From NCBI GenBank assembly GCA_036874045.1, contig JAZBRI010000003.1, positions 18,577,501 through 18,641,500 of the forward strand: a stretch of 64,000 nt of DNA, written 5' to 3'. This DNA comes from Cymodocea nodosa (lineage: Eukaryota > Streptophyta > Magnoliopsida > Alismatales > Cymodoceaceae). Both the position numbers and the translations under genes were made by a program. The notes under the pieces are model-generated. The model saw only the letters and a program-made list of their open reading frames with translations, made no database searches and was not told the DNA's origin. This document shows positions 42,438-55,527 of this stretch, in pieces. The stretch's first letter is position 1; each line of letters opens with the position of its first letter.

Positions 42438-44702
42438 TTATCTATTCCTCCTAAGTATATCACTTATAGCATTACATATTTTATCTCCTAGATGCCTAAT
42501 ATCATTTTTGATGTCGTTAAGCACATCATCTAGGTCAAGAGGTAGCTGGGGTTGCTGTTCTGCTTGAACTGAGTAACTTGGTTGTTGTTGTTGTATATGG
42601 TCTATACAATCAGGTTGTTGTTGTTGTTGTTGAGGTTGATGCATAGCCTGGAATTTTTACAAATCTTTTACACTAAAAGCTCTCATGCCTTTAGTTTTAG
42701 AGGGCCAACCGGATAAATTCAATTAGCTTGCAAGGAGTCTACATACAACATCACTAAAAAATAACTTTGAACTCATATGCTGTAGTTGAGAAGTAAAAAC
42801 ATCAAACCAATTGATTTGAATTCTATGCAGTAGACCATAAGTTGCATATAAACAACTTCTACTGACTTCCATATTGTGTCCAACTCTTTGAAATAAATTG
42901 GCATGCAATATATTTGCAATAAACCATGCCTCTACATTCAGATTTTCCATGAGTCTCATTTCAGTATATACATTTGGAATTTTTGATAAAGACTGAATGT
43001 TCCATTCTAGTTGTCTAATCATGTCAAATTTGTTTGTAACAACAACACCTTCATTCTTTAATCCTAAAACTTCAAAAATTAATTCAGGAGACAATATTAA
43101 CTCTTGTTTATTTATTTGAGTTTTCAGTATATTTTCATTCTTCACTAGATTGCTATAAAAAGTTGCAATAAGCTCTGTGTATTGCTTTCATTTCGTTCCA
43201 ACTGGCAAGAATTGAATGAGGCCTTGATACTCAAATAGATCTTTTATTTCCATCAAATTTCTGAATTTTATTGGACGAGCATGCAGAATTTGACATGTAA
43301 TCAGATTTTTGTATTTTTGCACTGCTTCCTCAGATCTAAAATGAGTTGAATTACCTTGAATTTGTAATACTATACACAAAGAAGGTGATACTTGAAGCCG
43401 TGATTCAGAGTTTAATTCATCTTCAGGAACTTCTTCAAAATGAATGTCATGTTGTTCCTTTGTGAAAATATTTTCTTGAAGCTACTCAGGTAAGCTTAAT
43501 TCTTCAGCTTCAATAGTGTAAGGAACATTTTCAATATGCTCAACATTCATCTGTTCAATCTCTATAGAATGATCAGAGTTCAATTTTTCCATAAATTCTA
43601 CAGTTGGTGTATCTATCTATAATTGTTCATTTTGTTCAATAGATATTTCCATTAATACATGTTATGAATTCTCAAACTCTGCTTCTATAGATTCTGAATA
43701 AGGCTGGTTGACTTTTAGCTATTCTAGAGTCTTAACATTTTCAATAACTGCTACTCCAGACAATTCAACCTGTGAACTAGTTACTGCCTTAACAATGTCA
43801 ATTATATCTGCAATAACTTGTTCAATGTCAATTGCCTAATGCTCTGATTTTTCAATTTCTGCATCATCGGGACTTGCATTAATAGGAAAACTTGAGCTCA
43901 TATTTGACTTGCATTTCTTCTCAAGTTTTCTTTCTAGAGAAAATAAAGTCTCATTATCATCATCAGTTTCAGTATGTTCAGAACTAATGAGTTTATCAGA
44001 TGCACTAAAAGGTACAATGTCTAGACATATATTGTCCTTTGGAAATAAATGTTCATCTGATTTTCCTTTTTCAATAGACTTTGTTTCCTTAGACATAATT
44101 TTTCTAATTTTCCTTCTTCTATAAAATTTATGTTTCTCCTCTTGAAGTATTGATGTTTTCTTTTTAAATTGCTCCATAAAAGTATTTTGCTTTAATTCTT
44201 CAAAAGCACTTTTTATTGCTATAGCCTTCCAAAGACTATCAACTTTTCTTTTATCTACAGCAATATTTGAGTCTACTTGTTTTGAATATAAAGGAGTAGG
44301 GATAGCTGATTCATGTTCTTCCTCAAATGCATGTAGTCTTGTACCATTTATATGTATTTGAGGAATTCTAGTTGATATACCTACACCTTTTTCCAAATAT
44401 TTTGCATACTATTTTAAAAATACAATTTCAGCACATTTCATTCTATATTCTCTATCATATTTACTTCGAATACCCATATATGCAATATTTTCATCAGTAT
44501 TTTGAAGCTCTTGTCTAACTTCATCTAGTATACCTTGAGGAAATAAGTAATCCCTATAAATTTCTGCTAACCTTTTGTCCACTCAAAGTATCTTCTTGAA
44601 CCAAGTGCATGGAACTTCATCAGTATCAATTTCTTTTCCTTTTGCATCTCCTATGTTTTTGCCTTTTCCTCTACCACGACCTTTGTAGAACTTGGAGACC
44701 AT
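42438..44702 (-). pseudogene. C4 accessory protein (plant-transposon-type domain), broken
   Basis: About 750 codons from MVSKFYKGRGRGKGK (ATG at 44702) to SDILRRNR. N-terminal basic GRGRGKGK patch (possible nuclear-localisation or RNA-binding sequence); middle acidic, Glu/Ser-rich; conserved domain in about 42660-43380: RPIKFRNLMEIKDLFEYQGL, FYSNLVKNEN, EVLGLKNEG, FIANILHANLFQRVGHN, NRIQINWFDVF, KLFFSDVV; then a Gln-rich stretch (QPQQQQQQP) and an amphipathic end. About ten stops. Homologous to the G2 accessory protein over the conserved domain. It stands where Sirevirus envelope-like ORFs stand, but has no transmembrane segment or signal peptide. Confidence 0.8.
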
Positions 44703-44739
44703 CGTCACAGGTTGTAATAGCAACAAGCGGGAAAGATTT

Positions 44740-44960
44740 TCTTGACAAAGTTTACGAATAACCTAAGTGCCCGTGTAATAAGTGTTTAAATAGGGTTTTT
44801 AGGTGAGTAACTCAACGTGTATAAGTCAGGTTTGGACTTTAAATGAGTATTGAATATAGTTTATTCAATCAAGGTACCTAAAATATTCAAGTATAACTCG
44901 TTGAGTTAACTAACCTAATGAGTAAAACGTTGTCTAGAGGCAATTTTACACGTTACCTTA
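44740..44960 (-). promoter_or_regulatory. Candidate internal promoter of C4 accessory ORF
   Basis: Minus strand: CTCATTAGGTTAGTTAACTCAACGAG (about 44895-44920; a motif pair), a further motif near 44810 (TAACTCAACGTG on plus), and TATTTAAACACTTATTACAC near 44790. The same plan as C2 and C6. Confidence 0.4.
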
Positions 44961-46311
44961 TATAACATAACATTCAGTTAGTACACTTAAAAAAAGTTTC
45001 AGATGCTTTCAACCGAAACCTTCCAAAGACAACACACATGCTACACATAACATTATCTTGAGAACATTGTAAACTATTCTAACATTCTCGTCTTATGAAT
45101 CTAAAATAGTTTGTTTGTCTTTTTTTAAATTGTTTCATCAAGATCTTAAGAGGACTTTAATTCATATTAACCAAGATTTGTATTCTGAATTATATTAATC
45201 TGTTTTGGACATTGTTAATCGTCCCCCTACAAATATGCTTCTAATATATTCAATAACATACAAAATATACTTGTATAACAGTAGATGTTAAGTATAACTA
45301 GACTTTTAAATTTTCTTTTTAGAAACTTCCGTTATTTTGAATTCATCAAAAATGATTTCCAGAATCAATTCCTACTGTATATGAATCAAAACACAACTTT
45401 AAACTTAATAAGATTAATTCAAGGAGAATAAAAGAATGTATCTCAAACAAACGTTTTCAAAAGTACTAATGTTGATTCAATAGATCAGTAGTCATATTGG
45501 TAAAAACTATATTCGATTCAAAGATATCTCTAATTAATGAAACACCCTTTTATTATTTTTTTATTTTTATTTTTATTTTTTCAAAATAGTAAATATTCAT
45601 AATTTTCTTTAAAAGTTAGTTTGAAAAGCTCGAATCATATAAGAGCTTTCTAATGTACCTGTGTAATGAGCTTTCAATCAACAATCCAAGATTTGATCAG
45701 GACCTTAGGTTGCCAGATTTAAAGAATCCTTTTTTGGGACAACAATCCTTACATACCTATCTGCTCAAGTACAAAAGGCTTGTGATCAAACTGATCAATA
45801 AACTCTCAAAGATTTTCACATTGTAAGCACTTTTCATTTTAAGCATAGTATATATGTATTCCATTAATACAGATGCAATAAAACACAAATCTTATACAAT
45901 TTTTACTTTTATGATTTTACTAAAAATATGAATCAGTTTCAATAAGTTCATACTTTTGATTAACAGTTTAATATTATTTATATATAAATTATTCTACAAG
46001 TTTAATCAATTAAGTCAAATTTTTGCATGATCATATGCACTTTTCTCGATTCAAAGAAAACACTTAATCAAAATTTTAGAATTTTAGAAGTATTTAATGT
46101 TTTTCATTTACACTTCCACTTAAAATCGTGAAAACCATTAAAATTGATAAACTACTTAAAATCAATAAGATACTACTATGACTTTACAATAAATACATAG
46201 TATCTTAAGCAGCAGTTTAGATATTACTTAGTTATTTATGATAAGTATATAATATCTATGAGGTGAACAACATCATCAATAATTTTTATCTTTTTATAAA
46301 GTCTAAGCATT
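44961..46311 (-). other. C4 post-pol noncoding region and cassette
   Basis: Cassette about 45200-46090, homologous to C2, C6 and gypsy G2. Splice-like GTATGT starts at 45756 (minus) and ATATTTGTAG ends at 45227 (minus), 530 bp apart. GGGGGACG after the AG could be an internal polypurine tract. No ORF. A short poly-T/A expansion is near 45550. Confidence 0.6.
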
Positions 46312-48697
46312 TTACACATCACATAGCCTACAAATACCCAAATTTAATCTTATGTTGCAAAATGTATTTTCGTCTAGAGGTTTTGTAAATATATCAGCTA
46401 ATTGATTTTTACTAGACACAAATTCTAATTTAATTTTTCCTTTAATTACGTTATCTCTTAGAAAATGATGCCTAACCTCTATATGCTTTGCTCTAGAATG
46501 TAATACAGGATTTTTGGAAGGATTTATTGTAGAACTACTATCACAATAAATCTCAGTTGTATCATAAGATAATCCAAAATCTTCTAAAGTTTGCCTTGTC
46601 AACAGAATCTAAGTGCAATGCAGTGCAACAGCAACATATTCAGCTTCTGTAGTAGAAAGTGTTACACAGTTTTGCATTTTACTAAACCATGACACCAAAT
46701 TATTTCCCAATAATTGACATGTGCCACTAGTACTTTTTCTATCAGATTTAGATACTGCATAATCAGCATCAGTATATCCTATAAGATCTATTGAACTATC
46801 CTTAGAATAATACAGTCTGAAATTTTTAGTTCCTTGTATATGTCTAAATATTCTTTTAACTGCAATTGAGTGTGATTCTTTAGGATTAGATTGAAATCTA
46901 GCACAAGCACACATAGCAAACATAATATCAGGTCTACTAGTAGTCAAATAAAGTAAAGAACCAATCATACTTCTGTATTTTCTTTGATCTATTGATTTTC
47001 CTATGTCATCAATATCTAACTTTAAAGAAGCACTCATAGGAGTTCCTCGAATCCTTGTATCATTAAAATTAAATTTGTTAAGCATTTCATCTGCATATTT
47101 TTCTTGATTTAAAAATATACCATTATTCATTTGCTTAATTTGAAGTCCTAGAAAATATGAAAGCTCTCCTATCATACTCATTTCAAACTAACTAGTCATC
47201 TCTTCAAAAAATATTTTTATCAGTTTATTAGAAGTTGCTCCAAAGATTATATCATCCACATATATTTGAACAACAATCTAATCTTTACCATTTCTCTTGA
47301 TAAATAGAGTATGATCTACTTTTCCCATGATATAACCTTGTTCTATTAAAAAAGTAGATAATCTTTCATACCATGATCTAGGTGCTTGCTTCAACTTATA
47401 CACAAAGTCAGGATTTTTAATATCTTCAAATCCAGGTGGTTGTTTTACATAGACTTCTTCATTAATTAAACCATTTAGAAATGCACTCTTTACATCCATT
47501 TGATATAATTTAAAATCCATATAACAAGCATAGGCCAATAATATTCTAATACTTTCTAACCTAACCACAGGAGAAAATGTTTCATCATAATCTAGTCCTT
47601 CTTCCTATGTATACCCTTGTGCAACTAATCTAGCTTTGTTCCTTATAACTTGACTAGTTTCATTAGTTTTGTTTCTAAAGATCCATTTTGTTCCTATTAT
47701 GGACTGACGTTCTGGTGGAGAGACTAATTCCCATACATCATTTTTGATGAATTGATTTAGTTCTTCTTGCATTGCCACTATCTAATTTTCATCAAATAAT
47801 GCTTCTTCTATATTCCTTGGTTCCACCATAGAAACAAACATACACATACTATTTAAATTCACTGAATCTCTTGTTTTAACTCCCTCATTAATATTACCAA
47901 TGACTTGAGTAATGGGATGTGATGAAGAATAACGCCAATTTCTATAATTTTCCTCAATATTCTCATCAACATCTGAAAGTCCATCACTTTCATCATTAGT
48001 TTGATCATCTAAGTTCATATTTTTGATTTTCTTAGATAAATCTTAAATCACTCTATTGATCTCTAACTCTTTTGGGAAATTGATAATATCATCATTATCA
48101 GATTTTCATTGAGGCTTACATGGAGGGTTTCTTCAATAGTTCTAGAAGTCTTGTTATATACTCTATAGGCTTTACTTCTAGTAGAGTAACCTACAAAAAT
48201 TCTTTCATCTGCTTTGGCTTAAAATTTGTCCTTTTTATCCTTAGTATTAAGAATAAAACATTTGCAGCCAAATGGTTTCATATAAGAAATTTTTGGAACC
48301 CTATTAAACATAATTTCAAAAGGAGTTTTATTAACACAAGGTCTTAAGTGACTTCTGTTAATAACATAACAAGTTGTATTCACTACTTCAGCCCAAAGAT
48401 TTTGAGGTAACTTATGTTCATTCAACATAGTTCTGGCCATTTCCTGAAGTGATCTATTCTTTCTCTCAACACCATTTTGAGATGGTGCTCTTGGAAAAGA
48501 AAAACTGTGATCAATGCCATGCTCATTACAATAATTATCCATTTGATCATTATCAAATTCTGTACCATGGTCACTCCTATGTTTTTGAACAAAGACACTT
48601 TGTTCATTTCGAACAAAATTGTAAAACATTTTAAATTTTTCAAAAACTTCTGTCTTAGATGCTAAAAAATATACCCAAGTGTATCTAGAGAAGTCAT
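46312..48697 (-). pseudogene. pol: C4 copia pol: integrase (part), RT, RNase H
   Basis: RNase H (STTEAEYVAVALHC; ADIFTKPLDENTF at the end), RT (YVDD near 47255; DVKSAFLNGLINEEVYVKQPP) and the C-terminal half of integrase (HRSDHGTEFDNDQ, NGVERKNRS with a one-residue loss). Stops near 46605, 47190, 47280 and 47610. A short deletion removes the LKKALYGLK region near 47395. Interrupted at 48697 by solo LTR X1; the rest of integrase and the protease continue at 50332. Confidence 0.9.
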
Positions 48698-50331
48698 TGT
48701 TTGGATTTTTTGAAGTTTTAAATTTTTAAACCGCAAGTGCACAGCATCTAATGAAGTACGTCGGCAAGTACGGGTCGAACCACAGGGAAATAGGGATAAT
48801 CTAGGATTCTAATTACAAGAATATGGCAAGCAAATACTTTTCAAATATAGATTAGACTACAAAAAAGGTAAGTCCACAGATTTTTAATTTATTGACCAAT
48901 CAACAGATTAGACTGAAAATTTAATCTCAATCAAATCTATTAATGTGGACTTTAGATAAAAAGTTTCACACTTAAAAATGCACGAATGTTATGACTGAAA
49001 ATTCAGACATTGAAAATGATGCATAAAATTGGAAACTTCTGCGCGTTAACAATAGTATCCTAAAAGCCTTATAAATCCCGAATTACTCAACCAAAAATTT
49101 CAAAATCAAATGCGTTGCAAAATAGACAGGATGTAGATATTAATGAAATATTTATTAGAATTTTTACGTGATCTAAGTTGTGAGAAAAATGTATTACAAT
49201 GCATTACAATCACGACAAAAGAGTCTTAGACCAAATTCTATGCTCGATACAGTTATAGATTCAAAATGGCATCAAATCTTTTCAGATTGCTATGAAACTT
49301 TAGAGAATTACAGAAGACTTATAATAGCACGATTATGAATTTTTTCATAATTTTCAGTTAAACAAAAACACTCCAAAACACATATGAATTCTCGGAATAA
49401 AAATAGATCAACAAAACTACAAATCTACAAACAACATGCACAACCTTCAACAATTCTATGTTGTTTTAGGCATAACAGAATGTAATATCCAGATTTCAAC
49501 ATCAACAAACAACAATAAATGAATATATATCAATAACAGCACCTGTTTTTATGATTTTCAAATGAAAATAACAAAGATTCACGGATTCAAAAGGGAACAT
49601 ACAAATAAAAACGAATCTGTTTTCTACTTTTACCCTATTACAATGAAAACTAAGAACATAAATAACTACCTATGTGAAACATAATAAAATGTGATACATC
49701 TGAAGCCAAAGAAGAGGGGAAAGTGGAGAAACGATTTGTGGAATCTCACAAATGAAAAAGAAAACCCTTGTGAAGGTAGACATCCCTCCTCCAAGATGTG
49801 GAATGAAGGCTTTCACATTGGAGATGACTTGTGGGATGAAGATGATGAGATCCGAGTTGAAGAGAGGTGGTGGAATGACCGGCGTTCTCCTTCCTTGCTT
49901 CAAGACATGGAGCTCCAAGAGAGGGTGACAACTAGTGGTGTTGGAGGTGGAAAACAAAAGAGCCCAAGAGAGCCCTAGATGTGCATCACTCTCTTTTATA
50001 AAGAGTGTTTCCAAGTTTGGAGATCCATCTTTGATTCAACGATTGGGATTAAATCCCACTTGATTTTCTTCCTCCAATCTTCAATCTTCATGATCTTCTA
50101 TTGAATTATAAACTTTTCATAACAATAAATACATCAAAGTATCAAGTCATCCATAAAATTTATAAATGATGCATGTTTGAAATAATTTCCTACTTTTAAC
50201 TATATAAAATGGGGATTGGTTCTTATTGGTTAAATAATGAAACAAATGTATAATATGACTATAATAAATCTCATGTAAATCTATTTAACTAATAATATCT
50301 TATAAAAATATGCAACATTTTAATCCAAACA
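48698..50331 (-). mobile_element. X1: solo LTR of a third, gypsy-like family (1634 bp)
   Basis: Termini TGTTTGGATT and AATCCAAACA, flanked by GTCAT on both sides (48693-48697 and 50332-50336), and the copia integrase reads through cleanly once it is removed. It contains GCAAGTGCACAG then GGCAAGTACGGGTCGAACCACAGGG near 48725-48790, the block seen near the end of plant gypsy LTRs, so it is probably in minus orientation. TATA-like CTCTTTATAAAAGAGAG near 49990 and a GC-richer segment 49690-49980. No internal domain, primer site or polypurine tract: a solo LTR left by recombination between two LTRs. Confidence 0.85.
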
Positions 50332-51021
50332 GTCATCTACTAAAACAAACAAATACCGTTTACCACCAAGACTCATGATTCTTGTTGGTCCAAATAGATC
50401 CTTATGTATAAGTTCTAAGACTCTCTTGCTTGAAATATCAGTTTTGGATTTAAAAGAGTTTTTGTGAAGTTTACCTATCTCACATGCATCATACATAAAG
50501 TCCTTTGAGTATTTAATCTTTGGTAAACCTCTCACTAAATGTTTTCTAGATAGTTTATGTAATAGTTTCATATTTATATGCCCAATCCTTCTATGCCACA
50601 GATATGTATCACTAGTTTCAGCTAGCAAACATGAATTTAAATCAACTACACTAGAAGGTAAAGATAAAATACATACACAACCTTTTCTTTTAGCAATAAA
50701 CTTAATTTCATCTGTATTTTTATCAATAATTTTGCATACATTATCTTCAAACACTACATAGTATCCATTCTCAGTTAGTTTTATAACACTCAACAAATTA
50801 AATCCTAGGTTTTCTACATATAGTACATTCAAAATAACACAAGTTGGAGTTATTTGAACATTACCCATACCTATGATTTTATCCTTACTTTTGTTTCCAA
50901 ATGTTACACTTCCTTTCATGGTATTTGTAAAATTTTGTAGTAGACTTTTCTGTCTGGTCATGTGACTTGATGTTCCACTGTCTAAGATCTATTTTGATGT
51001 TGTTTCCTCCTGCAAAACAAA
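50332..51021 (-). pseudogene. pol: C4 copia pol: protease and integrase N-terminal part
   Basis: Continues C4 pol after X1. Protease active-site region ILDSGTSSHMT near 50985, with a preceding Trp-to-stop change; integrase zinc-binding part LWHRRIGHINMKLL and YDACEIGK (first Cys changed to Tyr); LIHKDLFGP has Lys where the other copies have Met before the catalytic Asp. Confidence 0.88.
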
Positions 51022-51313
51022 TTAAGAAAAACTTTTTCTTGGTACCCAATGTTGTTGAGGACCAAGTTCATTAAACGCATATTTCTTCTTTTTGTTTAAA
51101 AACAGTTTAACATTATCATTTACATTCTTATTAGTTGTAAGCACTATAGACTTATCATTAGTATCATACTTACTTATATCATTATTGCTCTTATAATCAT
51201 TCTTTTTGTTTTCAAATGTAGTATAACCAAGACCAAATTGATTTTTATCAGATGTTAATTTATTTTGGTCATGCTCATACATTTCAGTAAGTTCACACCA
51301 AGATTTTGTACTT
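51022..51313 (-). pseudogene. gag: C4 copia gag, C-terminal end only
   Basis: About 97 codons ending PRKSFS then TAA at 51024-51022, with the conserved in-frame gag/pol stop and a CTCCTGCAAAACAAATT linker on plus (TTTTGCAGGAG on minus). Cut at 51313 against X2. The rest of C4 (most of gag, 5' LTR) is not in the window. Confidence 0.85.
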
Positions 51314-51743
51314 TAAGATTATTAGTTGAATCATTAAAAGATTTATCATTGAATGAGGTGGAGGTCCAAAAAGGCAAGAGAGTTGCCCTAGACGTGCACC
51401 ACTCCTTTTATAAGGAGTGTTTCCATGTTTGGAGATCCATCTTTAATTCAATGATTGGGATTAAATCCCACTTGATTTTCTTCCTCCAATCTTCAATTTC
51501 CATGATCTTCTATTGAATTATAAACTTTTCATAACAATAAATACATCAAAGTATCAAGTCATCCATAAAATTCATAAATGATGCATGTTTGAAATAATTT
51601 CCTACTTTTAATTGTATAAAATGGGGATTGGTTCTTATTGGTTAAATAATGAAATAAATGCATAATATGACTTTAATAAGTCTCATGTAAATCTATTTAA
51701 CCAATAAGATCCTATAAAAATATGCAACATTTTAATCCAAACA
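51314..51743 (-). repeat. X2: truncated LTR of the X family
   Basis: Aligns with the right-hand 400 bases of X1, from the GCCCTAGACGTGCACCACTC region to the same terminus AATCCAAACA. The left part is missing. It sits between C4 gag (minus) and C5 pol (plus), so it marks a rearranged junction. No target duplication can be shown. Confidence 0.75.
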
Positions 51744-52888
51744 AACTACTTGGATATGAAGATATTAAAAATCTTGTTATGTGTATAAACTAAAGAAAGC
51801 CTTATATGATTTGAAGCAAGCACCTAGATCGTGGTATGAAAGATTATCTACTTTTCTTATAGAACAAGGATATATCATGGGAAAAGTAGACCATACTCTT
51901 TTTATCAAGAAAGTTGATAAAGATCAGATTGTTGTTCAAATATATGTGGATGATATAATCTTTGGAGCAACTTCTAATAAACTGATAAAAGTATTTTCTG
52001 AAGAGATGACTAGTCAATTTGAAATGAGTATGATAGGTGAACTTTAATATTTTCTAGGATTTCAAATTAAGCAATTGGATAAAGGTATATTTTTTACGAA
52101 AAATATGTAGTTGAAATGCTTAAGAAATTTAATTTTAATGATACAAGGATTTGAGGAACTCCTATGAGTACTTCTTTAAAGTTAGATATTGATGAAATAA
52201 GAAAATCAATAGATCAAAGAAAATACAGAAGTATGATTGATTCTTTACTTTATTTAACAGCTAGTAGACCTGATATTATGTTTGAAGTGTGTGCTTGTGC
52301 TAGATTTCAATCTAATCCTAAAGAATCACACTCAATTGTTGTTAAAAGAATATTTAGATATATACAAGGAACTAAAAATTTTGGACTGTATTATTCTAAG
52401 GATAGTTCAATAGATCTTATAAGATATACTGATGTTAATTACATAGGATCTAAATCTGATAGAAAGAGTACCAGTGGCACTTGTCAATTATTGGGAAATA
52501 ATTTGGTGTCTTGGTTTAGTAAAATGCAAAACTATATAGCACTTTGAACCATTGAAGCTAAATATGTTACTACTGCATTGTGTTGTACTCAAATTCTATG
52601 GATAAGGCAAACTTTAAAAGATTTTGGATTATCTTATGATACAACTGAGATTTATTATGATAGTAGTTCTACAATAAATCTTTTCAAAAATCCTGTATTA
52701 CATTCTAGAGCAAAGCATATAGAGGTTAGACATCATTTTTTAAGAGATAATGTAATTAAATGAAAAGTTAAATTAGGATTTGTGTCTAGTAAAAATCAAT
52801 TAGCTAATATATTTACAAAACCTCTAGATAAAAATACATTCTACAACATAAGTTTAAATTTAAGTATTTGTAAGCTATGTGATGTGTA
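51744..52888 (+). pseudogene. pol: C5 copia pol tail: RT end and RNase H
   Basis: RT from GYEDIKN with KALYDLKQAPRSWYERL and YVDDIIFGATS, then RNase H with DRKSTSGTCQLLG. The normally conserved STTEAEYVAA is damaged (stop near 52546, ATIEAKYVTTALC-like). Several stops (52045, 52151, 52761). The 3' end corresponds to C2's pol stop. 52889-53250 is the start of the post-pol noncoding region. The most decayed copia copy. Confidence 0.88.
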
Positions 52889-53250
52889 AAATGCTTAAAC
52901 TCCACAAAGATAAACATTGTTGATGATTTTGTTTACCACATAGATATTATATACTTATCATAAATATCTAAGTAACATCTAAATTGCTGCATAAGATACT
53001 ATATATTTACGACAAAATTATAGTAGTATCTTATTGATTTTGCTAATTTTTCTAAGTTTAATGGTTTTACAATTTTAAGTGAAAATGTTAATGAAAAAAC
53101 ATTAAATGCCTTTGAAATCCTAAAATTTTGATTGAGTATTTTCTTTAGATCAATGAAAGTGCATATGATCAAGAATGAGTGTGACTTGGTTGATTAAACT
53201 TGTAGAATAATTTATATGTAAATTACATTAAGCCACTGATCAAAAGTATG

Positions 53251-53271
53251 AGCTTGTACTTGCACACAAAG
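53251..53271 (+). other. C5/C6 junction with gypsy-LTR-like filler
   Basis: C5's post-pol region breaks at GAGCTT, then TGTACTTGCACACAAA, identical over 16 bases to the gypsy LTR (G2, about 37677-37692), then C6's gag ATG at 53272. C6 therefore has no 5' LTR or primer site here. Confidence 0.55.
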
Positions 53272-55527
53272 ATGGCTACTGGAAATGGTAATTTTTCTTT
53301 ATATGAAGGCCAAAATCTTAATGGTCCTTTATTTGATGGAATACATTTTCAATATTGGAAATATAGGATGACTGTTTTTCTTCAAAGTATAGATCATAAG
53401 TTGTGGTTCATGATTTCTAAATCATATACTCCGTTAACTACTCCTTATAATACTTGGACAATTACTGAAAAAGAAAATGAAACTTTGAATGCTAAGGGCT
53501 TAAATATTTTATTTTGTGCATTGAGTTATGAACAGTTCAGTAAAGTGTCGGCATATAAAACTGCTTATGAGGTGTGGCATGCATTAGAAGTTTCACATGA
53601 AGGTACTTCTCAAGTTAAAGAGACTAAAATAAACATGTTGATTCATAAGTATGAACTCTTTAAGATGCATGAAGACAAAAATGTTTCTGAGATGTTTTCC
53701 AGATTTATTGATATCATAAACTCTTTAAAATGTTTAGGAAAGAATTTTGAACAGAAGGATTTGGTGAGGAAAATTCTTAGATCCCTAAGTTCTAAATGGT
53801 CTTAGAAAGTAACATCAATTGAGGAATCACGAGATTTAAATGTTTATACTATGAATGAACTTATAGGAAATTTAACAGCTTATGAAGTTCAATTAAATGA
53901 ATCATTGAGTCACAACAAACTAAAAATGAAGAAAGAAATAGCCTTCGAAATTAATTCAGATTCTGATATATCTACTGATTCTAATGAGGATTTGATTTTG
54001 CTGACTAGGAAATTCAAGAAAGCATGGAAAGCTAGGAAACAGCAAATGAACAAAAATGATAAACCCTCAATGTCAAAATCACTAAATGACAAGAATTCTT
54101 CATCCAGAAAGTATGTATGTTACAATTGTAAGAAACCTAGACATTTTTCTCCAGATTGTCCTATGAGGAAAAATGAAAAGCAAAGTAGGACAAATTAGAA
54201 GAAGATGGCTTAGAAAACTCAGAAAAAGTTTTACAAGAAAAAGGCTTTGAAGGTCACTTGGGATGACACGTCTAAAGAGTCTGAATCTGAGGAATCAACA
54301 TCAAAATCTTCACATTCAGAAGGAGAACAAGAGTTAGAAGACGTTGCTCATGTGTGCTTCAAGGCAGATGAGTCTGAGGTAATATCTGATCCTGAAAGTC
54401 ATTCAGATTTCAACTTTGATGAATTATTATGTGCTTATCATGCATTATTACAAAAACTTAAAGTATGTAAACTGGAAAATAAGAATATTAGAAAATCTTC
54501 ATCCATTATGGAAGAAGAAAATTGTTTCCTGTCTACTACTTTAGAAAAGTTTAAATGTGATAATGAAACTCATGCTAGAGATTTGCAAAAATTTAGATTT
54601 AATGAATGTATCTTGCATGAACAAATACAGAATATAAATGTTAAAAAATTAAAGATAGAATCTGAAAATGAAATGTTGAGAAACAATATAAATGAACTTG
54701 AATTAGAGATAGATAAATTAAAACTAAGAGAGCAAGATTTAAATTCTACCATTGAGAAATGGAATTTAAGTCAAACTAAGTTAGACAAACTAACTAGTAC
54801 CCCTGCGGTGTCTTATAAATTTGGCTTAGGATTTGATTATCCTGAATATCCTGAATCTCAAGCCAATAAAGGATTTATTAGTTGCAGTTCAAGTAAATCT
54901 AAGACTAAAATTCCTTTTATTATGAAACAAGGTAATAAATATGTAGAAGTAGGTATTGCAAGGGATGAATCATGTAGTAATAATATAAATCAATGTGATT
55001 TGTCAAATTGTACTTCTAACATTACTATAAATGTTTCTAAAAATCTTGTTTCTTATTCTAGAAATTCAGTTTCTAATGTTTCTAAAATTTCAGACAATTG
55101 TAGTAAACAGAAAATTCAGAAACTTAAGCATGTAATTCAATACACTAGTATTAGACCAATTACTCATTCTACATGTGATAAAACTAAAAATTCTTGTGTA
55201 GAAAAAGATTTTGTATGTACGGAAAATGTTAATACAAGTACAAAATCTTGGTATGAACTTATTGAAATGCATGAGCATGACCAAAATAAATTAACATCTG
55301 ATAAAAATCTGTTCGGTCTTTATTATACGACATCTGAAGACAAAAAGAATGATTGTAAAAGCAATAATGCTATATGTGAGTATGAAGCTAATGATAAATC
55401 AATAGTACTTACAACTAATAAGAATATAAATGATAATGTTAAATTATTTTTAAACAAAAAGAAGAATTATGCGTTTAATCAACTTGATCCTCAACAACAT
55501 TGGGTACCAAGAAAAAGTTTTTCTTAA
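53272..55527 (+). pseudogene. gag: C6 copia gag, near complete
   Basis: Full-length gag aligned to C2 from MATGNGNFSLYEGQNLNGP to PRKSFS and the in-frame TAA at 55525. Stops near 53803, 54196 and 54211. The knuckle reads CYNCKKPRHFSPDC, with Gly to Arg before the His. The coiled coil is intact. It keeps YPEYPESQ near residue 535, of which C2 has lost one PEY repeat. Confidence 0.9.

Noticed and set aside
42438-44702. Envelope-like gene
   Set aside because: The position after pol is that of Sirevirus envelope-like ORFs, but no signal peptide, transmembrane helix or glycoprotein-like cysteine pattern is visible, and the domain matches the gypsy accessory protein.
49670-50014. Overlapping frames on both strands in X1 (49670-50014 and 49691-49978)
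   Set aside because: They lie in the GC-richer probable leader part of a solo LTR; fewer stops are expected there, and X2 lacks most of the region so conservation cannot be tested.
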